The position numbers and the translations under genes were made by a program. 64,000 nt of DNA from contig NZ_AUCW01000020.1 in assembly GCF_000429965.1 (NCBI RefSeq), forward strand, positions 1-64,000, read 5' to 3'. This document shows positions 53,779-62,194 of the stretch, piece after piece. Within the stretch, counting starts at the first letter, position 1, and each line of letters begins with the position of its first letter. This DNA comes from Desulfogranum mediterraneum DSM 13871. GTDB lineage: Bacteria; Desulfobacterota; Desulfobulbia; Desulfobulbales; Desulfobulbaceae. The notes under the pieces are model-generated. The model searched no databases. It was given only the letters and a program-made list of their open reading frames with translations, and was not told the DNA's origin.

Positions 53779-54470
53779 AGCCGCCCCCTCCCCTGGACCA
53801 GGTTGAAGAGCACATTCATGGCCAGGCTGATGGTCATCAGCACCAGCCCCAGGGCAATGGCCAGGGTAAAGGAGCCCTTGTCATACTCCAGGGCCATGGC
53901 CGTGGTCATGGTGCGGGTAAAGCCCTTGATATTGCCGCCCAGCATCATGGAGATGCCGATCTCGGAGATCACCCGGCCAAAGGCGGAGATCACCGCGGCA
54001 CAGATCCCGAAGCGGGCCTCTCTGAAGATGACCACCGCGGTCTGCAGGCTGGTTGCCCCCAGGGTCCTGGCGGTCTTGGCATAGCGCTCGTCAATCCGGG
54101 AGATGGCAGCCACGATCAGGGCCGTTACCAGGGGGGTGATCAGGATGACCTGACCGATGATGATGGCGTTCTGGGTGTAGAGCAGGTCCAGGCTGCCGAA
54201 GAGGCCACGCCTGGAGATAAAACCATAGACAAAGAGGCCGATGACCACCGTGGGCAGGGCCAACAGGCTGTTGAGCAGGGTAATGATCAGACGCTTGGCC
54301 GGGAGATGGCCATGGGCGATGAAGAAGCCCAGGGGTATCCCCAGCACCGAGGCCAGCAGGGTGGAAAGGCAACTCACCCGCAGGGAGACCTTCACCACCG
54401 TGAGCAGCTCCGGATCCAGGGAGAACACCAGCTGGATCGCAGATGAAAAGCTTGCCGTAAAAAAATTCAT
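53775..54470 (-). CDS. tupB: tungstate ABC transporter permease
   Basis: 231 residues, start after GGGAGGAGC at 54470. Five or six helices and the EAA-type loop ARTLGATSLQTAVVIFREAR that contacts the ATPase. Sequence family matches TupB. Between tupA and tupC. Confidence 0.9.
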   Translation of the reverse strand: MNFFTASFSSAIQLVFSLDPELLTVVKVSLRVSCLSTLLASVLGIPLGFFIAHGHLPAKRLIITLLNSLLALPTVVIGLFVYGFISRRGLFGSLDLLYTQNAIIIGQVILITPLVTALIVAAISRIDERYAKTARTLGATSLQTAVVIFREARFGICAAVISAFGRVISEIGISMMLGGNIKGFTRTMTTAMALEYDKGSFTLAIALGLVLMTISLAMNVLFNLVQGRGRL

Positions 54471-54565
54471 GCTCCTCCCGGTAGGCAAGAGAGTGGCCCC
54501 GGCCCCTGCCCCGGGATCAACCCGGAGAGCGGCCGGTCGGCAACCGAAGCAGTGCTACACGCTTG

Positions 54566-55459
54566 CTACTGCACCGCATCTGGGTAAAAGAGCTGTTTCC
54601 CCAAGAGGCGATAGCCTCCAATGACCGCCTGTCCCCGGGCAGAGACCAGCCACTGGGCAAACTCCTTGGCAACCTGGTAGTTGACATGGGGATGCCTCTT
54701 GGGATTGATGGGGATCACCCCATAGGGGTTGGCCAGCTTGGGGTCGCCCTCGGAGAGGATCTCCAGATCGATGGGGATCTCACGGCCATACTTGTACTTG
54801 AGATAGGTTCCCCGGTCTGCCAGGGTGTAGGCCTGTTTCTCATCGGCAATGGTCAGGGTCTTGCCCATGCCCTGGCCCACGGAGAGATACCACTGACCCA
54901 GTCCTGCAGGATGAGTGAAGCTGATCTCACGGCTCTTGCCCTTCTTGGTCACGGTGCTGGTGACGGTCTCCATCTGCAGACCGGTGGCCTTCCAGAGGGC
55001 CTGCTCCTTGGTGTGGGTTCCGGAATCATCGCCCCGGGAAATAAAGAGGGAGTGCGAGTCGGCAATCTGCTTGAGCGCCGGCACCGCCTCCTTCATCCCC
55101 TTGATCCGGGCCCCGTCAGCCTGGGGTCCCAGGATCACGAAGTCGTTATGCATCACCGCGTAACGCTTGGTGCCGTAGCCTTCGGCCACAAAGGCCTGTT
55201 CCCGATTCTTGGCATGGACAAAGATCACGTCCACATTGCCGTCCCGGCCGTCACGGATGGCTGCCCCGGTTCCCTTGGCGATCACCTTGACCTGAATCCC
55301 GGTATCCTTCTCCAGGGCCGGCAGCAGGACATCCAGCAAGCCCGAGGCCTGGGTGCTGGTGGTGGTGGACATCTTGATCACCTTCTCGTTGGCCAGGCCG
55401 CTGGTCCCGCTCAGGGCCAGGGTGAGCGCTGCTGCCAAAATCAGCTGTAACAGTTTCAT
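54566..55459 (-). CDS. tupA: tungstate ABC transporter substrate-binding protein
   Basis: 297 residues with a signal peptide ending near GLANEK. The TupA hallmark STTTSTQASGLLDVLLPAL is near residue 30, with GTGAAIRDGRDGNVDVIFVHA and SRGDDSGTHTKEQALW, which contact the oxyanion in TupA/WtpA proteins. Preceded by AAGGAGGAGAA. First gene of the importer operon. Confidence 0.93.
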   Translation of the reverse strand: MKLLQLILAAALTLALSGTSGLANEKVIKMSTTTSTQASGLLDVLLPALEKDTGIQVKVIAKGTGAAIRDGRDGNVDVIFVHAKNREQAFVAEGYGTKRYAVMHNDFVILGPQADGARIKGMKEAVPALKQIADSHSLFISRGDDSGTHTKEQALWKATGLQMETVTSTVTKKGKSREISFTHPAGLGQWYLSVGQGMGKTLTIADEKQAYTLADRGTYLKYKYGREIPIDLEILSEGDPKLANPYGVIPINPKRHPHVNYQVAKEFAQWLVSARGQAVIGGYRLLGKQLFYPDAVQ

Positions 55460-55915
55460 TTCTCCTCCTTTTTTTTCTCTCTTGTTCTACTCTCTTGTTT
55501 CTGATGGCTGGCCTGAAGGGTGCGCACCTTCACGATCCCCCGAGGCCATCTGGGTGCAGATGGCCGCAGCCAACTCCACATCATAGCGGAGTGTACGCCG
55601 AGTTCCGAGAAAAAAGTCCAGGACAGAAATGAATCTGGCCAAGATAACAGATACTCAGGGCATGGTTTCGGTCCAAACCCGAGACAGCACAAAGCCCTTT
55701 GCAAGTCCTCCGCCCGAAACAGGCCTTGGTGCTCACAAGGGGCAAGGCGGCTCAGCTGGGCACGACTGCCACAGGCAAAGCCAGACAACACGACTGATTC
55801 ACCACTGATGGGTACCTAGAAAAATGAGATTTTTCAAGGTGGCCCGATGATCATGCCCGGCGCACCAGCCTGCGGGAGGGGAAGATGCAGGAGGTGCGCC
55901 GATTGCGGCAATGAA
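55460..55915. other. intergenic region upstream of tupA, no gene seen
   Basis: About 456 bp between the aldehyde oxidoreductase stop and tupA. Short plus-strand frames lack support. No molybdenum-cofactor riboswitch or sigma-54 site was identified. Confidence 0.45.
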
Positions 55916-57643
55916 TCAAAAATCCCAGAAGGTGTCAATCTCCTGATCACTCATATCCCAGACCACGTTATGGGGGGCAATGGGTTCTTCGCTGAAGAAC
56001 TCGGGCAGACGGTCATCTTTTTCCGTCAGGCCGGCTGCCAGGTTGAAGGCACGCTCTGTCTTGAGGATGGTCTTGCCCAGGTTGGTGACATCATCGGCGG
56101 TCAGGCTGATGCCGAAGCGGGCATTGATCATGTCGATCAGGGCGGGCAGACAGTTGGCATCATCCAGGGCGGCAAAGGCGATGAAGAGGCACATGCCGGT
56201 GGAATCGATGGCCGCCGTGGCAATCTGGAGGTTCCGGGAGAGCTCAACCTGTCCCTCATGGCTGAGGGGATCAACCGAACCGCCCACGCCCAGGATATTG
56301 GTGGCAATGGTGTAGCCCATGGTGTGATCCGCGCCCTGGGTGGAGGTGGCATAGGTGATGCCGATACCCTTGATGGCCCGCGGGTCATAGGCCGGGATGG
56401 CCTGGTTCTTGACCACCGGCACCCGGGTGACCCCAAAGGCCCGACCCACCGAACCGGCACCGTTGCCGATGATCCTTCCCAGGGGGGTGCCTTCGGCGAT
56501 CTCTTCCTGGAGGATCCGACAGATCCCAGCGCCGTCACCGAATTCCAACACCCCTGCCTCCATGGCCACCCCAAAGGCAACCGCGGTCTCGATGGAGTCC
56601 AGGCCGATGTCATCCATCAGGTTATCGGCCAGGGCGATGTAGTCCAGGTTGTCCACACAACAGTCCGCACCCATGGCCCAGATGGACTCATACTCAAAAC
56701 CCGAGGTACGATACTTGCCGTCCGGCCCGTTATAGACCTGGGAACACTTGATCACACAGCCCGGGTGACAGTTATGCTTGGGCTTGCCGCCGCGCTCGAC
56801 AATGGTGTCATACATGGTCTCACCACTGATCTCCTCGTGCCCTTCAAACTGGCCCGAGGTGAAGTTACGGGTAGGCATCCCCCCGGCCTCGTTGATGATA
56901 TTCACCAGGACGTTGGTGCCGTACTGGCCCAGGGCCTGGCTGATGGGATTGTCCACCAGGGCCTTGGTAAAGGCCCGGTTGGCAAGCTTGAAGGCCTCGG
57001 GATCGGCCAGCACCAGCTTCTCCCTGCTGGCCTCAACCGTGATGAACTTCAGCCGCTTTGAGCCCATGACCGCACCGAGCCCGCCGCGACCGCAGGAACG
57101 CATCTTGCCGTCCGGGTCCTTGACCGAGATGTTGGCACCGGTCAGCTTGAGCTCACCGGCCTGGCCGATGGTGATCAGACCGTGCTTGCTCTCCAGACGC
57201 TCATCCAGGGCCTCGGTCACCGCAAAGTTGCCCTTGCCGATCAGCTCAGACTCTTCACTGATCGTCACCCCAGCGGCGCTGACATGGAGACTGTACCAGC
57301 TGTCACCTTCAGGCAAGCCTTCGATGATCAGGGCCTTGACCCCCAGCTTGGCCATCAGCTGGGCCGAGGTGCCCCCGGCATTGGCCTCCTTGATGGTCCC
57401 GGTGAGGGGACTCTTGGCCCCACAGGAGAGCCGGCCGGAGTTGGCGGCGGTGGTACCCGACAACAGGCCCGGAGCAAAGATCAGTTTGTTGTGCTTACCC
57501 AGGGGGTGACAGGTGGGAATGACCTCTTCGGAGACGATGGTTGAGGTGAGGCCGCGGCCTCCGAGGCCCTGCCACGGACCTGGGACCTCTTCCACGCTGG
57601 TGCTTAAATCCGACATGTTTACACGAAATATTCTGTCTGTCAT
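55916..57643 (-). CDS. aor: tungsten-containing aldehyde:ferredoxin oxidoreductase
   Basis: 575 residues. AOR domain order is clear: MTDRIFRVNMSDLS at the start; the cubane-ligand motif HNCHPGCVIKCSQVYNG (CX3CX3C) near residue 290; a final cysteine in the segment DDANCLPALIDM near 495; and the pterin-contacting loops KSPLTGTIKEANAGGTSAQL and RGGLGAVMGSKRLK. It oxidises aldehydes to acids, reducing ferredoxin; the reverse reaction is possible. Flanked by tungstate uptake, pterin genes and alcohol dehydrogenases, completing an alcohol-aldehyde-acid route. Confidence 0.93.
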   Translation of the reverse strand: MTDRIFRVNMSDLSTSVEEVPGPWQGLGGRGLTSTIVSEEVIPTCHPLGKHNKLIFAPGLLSGTTAANSGRLSCGAKSPLTGTIKEANAGGTSAQLMAKLGVKALIIEGLPEGDSWYSLHVSAAGVTISEESELIGKGNFAVTEALDERLESKHGLITIGQAGELKLTGANISVKDPDGKMRSCGRGGLGAVMGSKRLKFITVEASREKLVLADPEAFKLANRAFTKALVDNPISQALGQYGTNVLVNIINEAGGMPTRNFTSGQFEGHEEISGETMYDTIVERGGKPKHNCHPGCVIKCSQVYNGPDGKYRTSGFEYESIWAMGADCCVDNLDYIALADNLMDDIGLDSIETAVAFGVAMEAGVLEFGDGAGICRILQEEIAEGTPLGRIIGNGAGSVGRAFGVTRVPVVKNQAIPAYDPRAIKGIGITYATSTQGADHTMGYTIATNILGVGGSVDPLSHEGQVELSRNLQIATAAIDSTGMCLFIAFAALDDANCLPALIDMINARFGISLTADDVTNLGKTILKTERAFNLAAGLTEKDDRLPEFFSEEPIAPHNVVWDMSDQEIDTFWDF

Positions 57644-58012
57644 AATCCTTATCCTTTGTTTATCGCTCTTCTCAAGGGTACGTTGAAAATAGACCCGGAC
57701 ACAATGGATGTACCGACAAGGGCATCTTGAATAGTTGTTTTTCCTGCCAATCCCGAGGCCGAGGAGCTGCCAATCGGATCATATCTGCCTGCAACAGGAT
57801 GGGGCATCCTTCCTCGACCCTGGTCGAAAAAGCTAACTATTCAAGATACTCTTAAGCTGGACATCTGGTGACCGGCAACAGCCCCAGACCTTCTTGGTAA
57901 CAGGCAGGCAGTTGATGATGCGGCGAGGTAAGGAGGGGCTCAGCGCATCATCCCCTGCCACGGCGTGGCACACAGAGACCAAAAACTCTGTGACGGCCGA
58001 CCTGTAGAGGAG
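57644..58012. other. leader region of the aldehyde oxidoreductase gene
   Basis: About 370 bp between the upstream dehydrogenase terminator and aor. It contains the MITE-like element listed next. No gene. A weak sigma-54-like TGGCAG-N5-CGGC occurs within the element (near 57758-57772, minus strand), not convincing. Confidence 0.45.
57718..57853. repeat. MITE-like element with 19-bp terminal inverted repeats
   Basis: Ends AAGGGCATCTTGAATAGTT at 57718-57736 and AACTATTCAAGATACTCTT at 57835-57853 are complementary at 17 of 19 positions and enclose about 98 bp with no coding capacity. A related AATTATTCAAGATACCCTA occurs at 15647-15665. The pattern fits a small non-autonomous transposable element. 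Confidence 0.65.
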
Positions 58013-58068
58013 AAAGGGACCACGCCGGCTGCGTCTCCAACCGACCTAGGTTGACCGGACGCAGTCCC
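58013..58068 (-). terminator. terminator after the sigma-54-dependent dehydrogenase
   Basis: On the minus strand GGGAC, CTGCGTC and CAACC pair with GGTTG, GACGCAG and GTCCC, followed by TTTCTCC. Ends the alcohol dehydrogenase transcript just past its stop. Confidence 0.7.
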
Positions 58069-58085
58069 TTATCTCGAATCAGGAT

Positions 58086-59267
58086 TTAGAGGGCTGCGGT
58101 ATAGATGGCCGCAACGTCCATATCCTTGGGACGACGAGGGTTGGTCAGCCCACAGGCATCCTTCTGGGCATTACCGGTCATGGTCTCGATATCTTCGGCC
58201 TTTACCTCTTTGCCGTAGCGCTTGCCCAACTCGATCAGGCCGCTGGGGATGCCGATATCTGCGGAGAGCTTCTGGATGGCTTCCAGGGCCAACTCAGCAG
58301 CATCACGGGGCGCCAGGCCGTCCACATTCTCACCCATCAGTTCGGCGATCTTGATGAAACGATCCATCTTGGCGATCAGGTTGAAACGGCTGACATGGGG
58401 CAGGAGGATGGCGTTACACTCACCATGGGGCAGGTCATAGAAGCCGCCCAGCTGGTGGGCCATGGCGTGGACGTGACCCAGACTGGCGTTATTGAAGGCC
58501 ATGCCGGCCAGGTACTGGGCATAACACATCCCCTCACGGGCCACGATGTCGTCGCCGTTGGCCACGGCCGGACGGAGGTGCTGGGCGATCAGCTCGATGG
58601 CCTTCTCGGCAGCAGAGTCGGTCATGGGGGTGGCGATGGTGGAGACATAGGCCTCGACCGCGTGGGTCAGGGCGTCCATACCGGTGGCTGCGGTGAGTGC
58701 AGGGGGCATGCCCATCATCAGGAGCGGATCATCCAGGGCGATGCCCGGGGTTACCCGCCAGTCCACGATGGCCATCTTGACCTTGCGGCTGGTGTCGGTG
58801 ATGATGCAGAAACGGGTCATCTCCGAGGCCGTTCCGGCGGTGGTGTTGACCGCTACGTAGGGAGGCATGGGCTTGGTGGACTGATCCACGCCTTCAAAGT
58901 CATGGATCTTGCCGCCGTTGGCAACCACCAGACCGATACCCTTACCACAGTCGTGGGAAGAGCCGCCGCCCAGGGTGATCAGGCTGTCACAGTTGTTTTC
59001 CTTATAGACATCCACCCCGTCGTGGACGTTGATATCCGTGGGGTTGGGAATGGTTTCATCGTATACCACATAGGCCATCTCTGCTCCATCCAGCAGGTCG
59101 GTGATCTCTTTGGTGATACCGGCTGCGGTGATCCCCTTGTCGGTAACGATCAGGGGCTTGGACCCGCCAAGGTCTTTGATCTTTGCAGGGATCTCTTTTG
59201 CTGCACCAATACCAATCAAGGTAACGCTGGGGATAAAATAACCGTATACTTCTTCACGAATTGCCAT
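58086..59267 (-). CDS. iron-containing alcohol dehydrogenase
   Basis: 393 residues, ATG after GGAAGG. NAD-binding GGGSSHDCGKGIG near residue 95, metal ligands in the C-terminal domain (HAVEAYVSTIA, HAMAHQLGG, HGECNAILLPH), TAGTASEMTRF. Very like the ethanol/methanol/propanediol dehydrogenases of sulfate reducers. A near-perfect sigma-54 promoter lies about 90 bp upstream, with the activator and kinase genes nearby. Likely makes the aldehyde used by the aldehyde oxidoreductase. Confidence 0.93.
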   Translation of the reverse strand: MAIREEVYGYFIPSVTLIGIGAAKEIPAKIKDLGGSKPLIVTDKGITAAGITKEITDLLDGAEMAYVVYDETIPNPTDINVHDGVDVYKENNCDSLITLGGGSSHDCGKGIGLVVANGGKIHDFEGVDQSTKPMPPYVAVNTTAGTASEMTRFCIITDTSRKVKMAIVDWRVTPGIALDDPLLMMGMPPALTAATGMDALTHAVEAYVSTIATPMTDSAAEKAIELIAQHLRPAVANGDDIVAREGMCYAQYLAGMAFNNASLGHVHAMAHQLGGFYDLPHGECNAILLPHVSRFNLIAKMDRFIKIAELMGENVDGLAPRDAAELALEAIQKLSADIGIPSGLIELGKRYGKEVKAEDIETMTGNAQKDACGLTNPRRPKDMDVAAIYTAAL

Positions 59268-59352
59268 AATGATACCTTCCTCGTAGTGTGGATTGCTCAA
59301 AAACTATCGTTATCTCTTCTGGATCCATTAACTGTGCGCTGACCTCTTTAAA

Positions 59353-59367
59353 GCAACCGCCGTGCCA
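59353..59367 (-). promoter_or_regulatory. sigma-54 (-24/-12) promoter
   Basis: Minus strand TGGCAC (59367-59362), five bases (GGCGG), TTGC (59356-59353): matches the full TGGCACG-N4-TTGC consensus. It lies 86 bp from the dehydrogenase start at 59267. The sigma-54 activator gene ends 300 bp away. Confidence 0.85.
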
Positions 59368-59515
59368 ACCGTAAAGTTCGCATAATTTCAAGGCGTTACC
59401 GACAAGAACCCTCTCCTGGAGAGGTCACTCTCAGCCCAGATAGCGGCCGACACAGCGACAGGCACCGCCATCCCCACAAACAAACACTATAAAAAAACAG
59501 CTACTTACAGAGAAA

Positions 59516-59530
59516 GGGTCGTAATGACCC
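59516..59530 (-). terminator. hairpin after the sigma-54 activator gene
   Basis: GGGTC-ATTAC-GACCC on the minus strand, followed by TTTCTC. A second hairpin at 59572-59597 (CTGCCTGGA/TCCAGGCAG) lies between it and the stop at 59665. Together they probably end the kinase-activator transcript. Confidence 0.65.
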
Positions 59531-59664
59531 GCAGGGAGCGCCGGATGGGGCACAATGACCCGGGAAAGATACTGCCTGGAAAAGCTGCTCCAGGCAGGGG
59601 CGCAGACAGGCAGCGCCGGACCAGGAAACCGGTTCCGGCTGCAGCGAGAAGGGAGGAGAGGGGA

Positions 59665-61005
59665 CTACTCCTGGGAATAATTCCGCAGCTTGCGGTAGAG
59701 GGTCTTTCTGCTGACCCCCAGGGTTTCAGCGGTTTTGCCCCGGTTGCCGTCATGGAAATCGAGAATCCGGAGGATATGGAGCCGCTCCACCGACTCCAGG
59801 GTGAGGATATTTTCAGCCGCATCGGCCTGGACCACCAGCTCATGGGGCAGACAACGCTCGCTGATGATACCGTTTTCCGCCAGGATGATGGAACGCTCGA
59901 TCACGTTGCGCAGCTCCCGGACATTGCCGGGCCAGTCATAGCGGAGCAGACAGGCCATGGCACTGTCCACCACCTGGTAGGAGCGGCCGTCGGAGTTGAG
60001 GGTGTTGAGGAAGTAGTTGACCAGCAGAGGCAGGTCTTCCTTGCGCTCCGCCAGGGACGGAACCCGGATGGTAAAGGCATTGATCCGGTGATAGAAGGCC
60101 TCGTTGAAACGCCCCTTTTCCACCTCCCGGGCCAGGTTGCGGTTGGTGGCAAAGAGAAAGCGGATATTCACCCGCCGCTCCTCCTTGCCGCCAACCTGCC
60201 GGTAGGTCTGGGTCTCCAAAGCCCGGAGCAGGGAGGCCTGGACCGCCATGGGCAGCTCACCGATCTCATCCAAGAAGAGGGTACTCTCATGGGCCAGGTC
60301 CAGGAGGCCGTCCCGGGACTCGTCGGCACCGGTAAAGGCACCCCTGACGTGGCCGAAGAGCTCGCTGCGGGACAGCTCCTTCTGCAGGGAGGCGCAGTTC
60401 TTGATCACCAGGGGACGGGCCGAACAGTTGGAGCGCTGGTGGATCAGGCGGGCGATCACATCCTTGCCCACCCCGGACTCGCCGTTGATCAGCACCGGGA
60501 TGGAGGCAGGCGCCACCTTGTTGACCAGAAACATGATCTCAGCCACAGCCTTGGACTTACCGATAAAGTCCACCCTGCCGTCGTCGTCGCCGGCGCGCTG
60601 GCGCAGGAGGGCATTTTCCCGGGACAGGGCCGCCCGCTGCTGGGCCTTGGAGACCAGCAGATCCAGCCGATCCAGGTTAAAGGGCTTACGGATAAAATCA
60701 TAGGCCCCCAGCTTCATGGCCTCCACCGCGGTATCGATATCGCCGTGACCGGTGATCATAATGATCTCGGTGCCGGTGAGGCTCTCCTTGAGGCGGATCA
60801 ACAGCTCCAGCTCGGTCACATCGGGCAGGCGCAGATCCATGATGATCACCTCAAAGCGCTCCTCCTTGATCAGCTCCAGGGCCTGGCTGCCGGAGGCAGC
60901 GGTGACAATCCTGCGGTTGCTGTTCTTCAGCTCTTTTTCCAGGAGCAGACGGATATACTCCTCATCGTCGATGACCAGCACATTATACGAATCCACATCA
61001 ATCAT
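59665..61005 (-). CDS. sigma-54-dependent response regulator (AtoC/NtrC type)
   Basis: 446 residues. Receiver domain with aspartate near 56 (IIMDLRLPDV), AAA+ domain with Walker A GESGVGKD, the sigma-54-contact loop GAFTGADE, and LFLDEIGELP; a Fis-type helix-turn-helix at the C-terminus (GKTAETLGVSRKTLYRKLR). Overlaps the kinase gene by 8 bp. The adjacent sigma-54 promoter is its likely target, with the dehydrogenase pathway as output. Confidence 0.93.
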   Translation of the reverse strand: MIDVDSYNVLVIDDEEYIRLLLEKELKNSNRRIVTAASGSQALELIKEERFEVIIMDLRLPDVTELELLIRLKESLTGTEIIMITGHGDIDTAVEAMKLGAYDFIRKPFNLDRLDLLVSKAQQRAALSRENALLRQRAGDDDGRVDFIGKSKAVAEIMFLVNKVAPASIPVLINGESGVGKDVIARLIHQRSNCSARPLVIKNCASLQKELSRSELFGHVRGAFTGADESRDGLLDLAHESTLFLDEIGELPMAVQASLLRALETQTYRQVGGKEERRVNIRFLFATNRNLAREVEKGRFNEAFYHRINAFTIRVPSLAERKEDLPLLVNYFLNTLNSDGRSYQVVDSAMACLLRYDWPGNVRELRNVIERSIILAENGIISERCLPHELVVQADAAENILTLESVERLHILRILDFHDGNRGKTAETLGVSRKTLYRKLRNYSQE

Positions 61006-62194
61006 TGCTCACCCCCGGCAGGGTGACCAGAAACGAGGTCCCCTCCCCCAAAGTGCTCTCCACCGAGATCTCCCCCCGATGATTCTTGACGATGGAGTAG
61101 CAGGTGGAGAGGCCGATCCCCACCCCCTGGCCCACCGGCTTGGTGGTAAAGAAGGGTTCAAAGAGTTTATCCACCATCTCCGGGGCAATGCCATCGCCGT
61201 TATCCTCCACCACCAGGACCACGCTGCCCCGATCGCCGCTGCAGGTCTGGACCACGATGGTCCCCCCGCCGCGGGTGGCGTCAACGGCATTGGTCAGGAG
61301 GTTGATGATCACCTGCTTGAGCTGGGATTCATCGCCGATGATGTGGGGGAGTTGCTCCTCCAGATCGGTCTTGAGGGTGATCTGCTGTTGCCCCTTGAAG
61401 TGGTGTTTGAGGATGAAGAGGGTGTCCCGGATACAGCGGTTGAGGTCCACCGGCCGTTGGCTGGCAGCGACCGGTCGGCTGAAGGAGAGCAGGGTCTGGA
61501 CAATGTCCCGGCAGCGGCCGCACTCCTTGAGGATGATCTCGGTATACTCGGAAAAATCCGCCAAGAGCTCCTTGTCCGGGTGGTCTTCCAGGCGGGAGAT
61601 CCGCCGTTTCAGGCCCTCGGCAAAACCGCTGATGGCGGTCAGGGGGTTGTTGATCTCATGGGCCACCCCGGCGGCAAGGGTGCCGACGGTGGCCATCTTC
61701 TCGGCCTGGTAGAACTGGGCCTGGAACTCCTTGTCCAGGGTCACGTCCCGTTTAAAGAGCAGCACCTGGCGCTCACCGGTGGGCTCCGTCTTCAGAGGCG
61801 AGGCAATGATCTCAAACTGGCGGTAGCGGCCGTTGACCTTGTAGATGGCCAGGTCCTTGACGATCTCATCCCGGTCCAGGGACCTGATGGCGGGACAGTT
61901 CTCACAGATACTCAAGTTGTTGCGGAAGACCTCGTAGCAGTATCGGCCCACCGGATCCTCGTCCGCGAACCAGTCTTTAAAGACATGGTTGATGGTCAGG
62001 ATACGCATATCCTCGGAAAGGACCACCATCAGGTCGGTGATCCCGTCCAGGACCGCCTGCATCTCCTGGCGCCGCTTCTCCAGTTCCAGGTTGGAGGTCT
62101 TCAAGAGCTCGACCTTCTGCTGCAGCTCCTGGTAAAAGCCCTGTTTACAGTGCTCGATCCCGATCAGGTCATGGAGGGTGGTTGAGGGTCCCAT
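60998..62194 (-). CDS. cytoplasmic PAS sensor histidine kinase
   Basis: 398 residues, ATG at 62194 overlapping the upstream TAA (TAATG) with GAGGAGG upstream; a GTG at 62200 is possible. No membrane helices. A coiled coil precedes a PAS domain (VLDGITDLMVVLSEDMRI) with an unusual cysteine run (RYCYEVFRNN, then ICENCPAIRS). The HisKA block has AAGVAHEINNPLTAISGFAE, and the ATPase has NAVDATRGGGT and GVGIGLSTCYSIV. Pairs with the sigma-54 activator. The CXXCP-type motif could sense redox, metal or an electrophile such as an aldehyde. Confidence 0.9.
   Translation of the reverse strand: MGPSTTLHDLIGIEHCKQGFYQELQQKVELLKTSNLELEKRRQEMQAVLDGITDLMVVLSEDMRILTINHVFKDWFADEDPVGRYCYEVFRNNLSICENCPAIRSLDRDEIVKDLAIYKVNGRYRQFEIIASPLKTEPTGERQVLLFKRDVTLDKEFQAQFYQAEKMATVGTLAAGVAHEINNPLTAISGFAEGLKRRISRLEDHPDKELLADFSEYTEIILKECGRCRDIVQTLLSFSRPVAASQRPVDLNRCIRDTLFILKHHFKGQQQITLKTDLEEQLPHIIGDESQLKQVIINLLTNAVDATRGGGTIVVQTCSGDRGSVVLVVEDNGDGIAPEMVDKLFEPFFTTKPVGQGVGIGLSTCYSIVKNHRGEISVESTLGEGTSFLVTLPGVSND

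Noticed and set aside
55460-55915. Molybdenum-cofactor riboswitch before the tungstate genes
   Set aside because: No conserved helices or boxes recognisable by eye.
57758-57772. TGGCAG-N5-CGGC as a sigma-54 promoter for the aldehyde oxidoreductase
   Set aside because: The -12 element matches at only two of four positions and it lies inside the MITE-like element.
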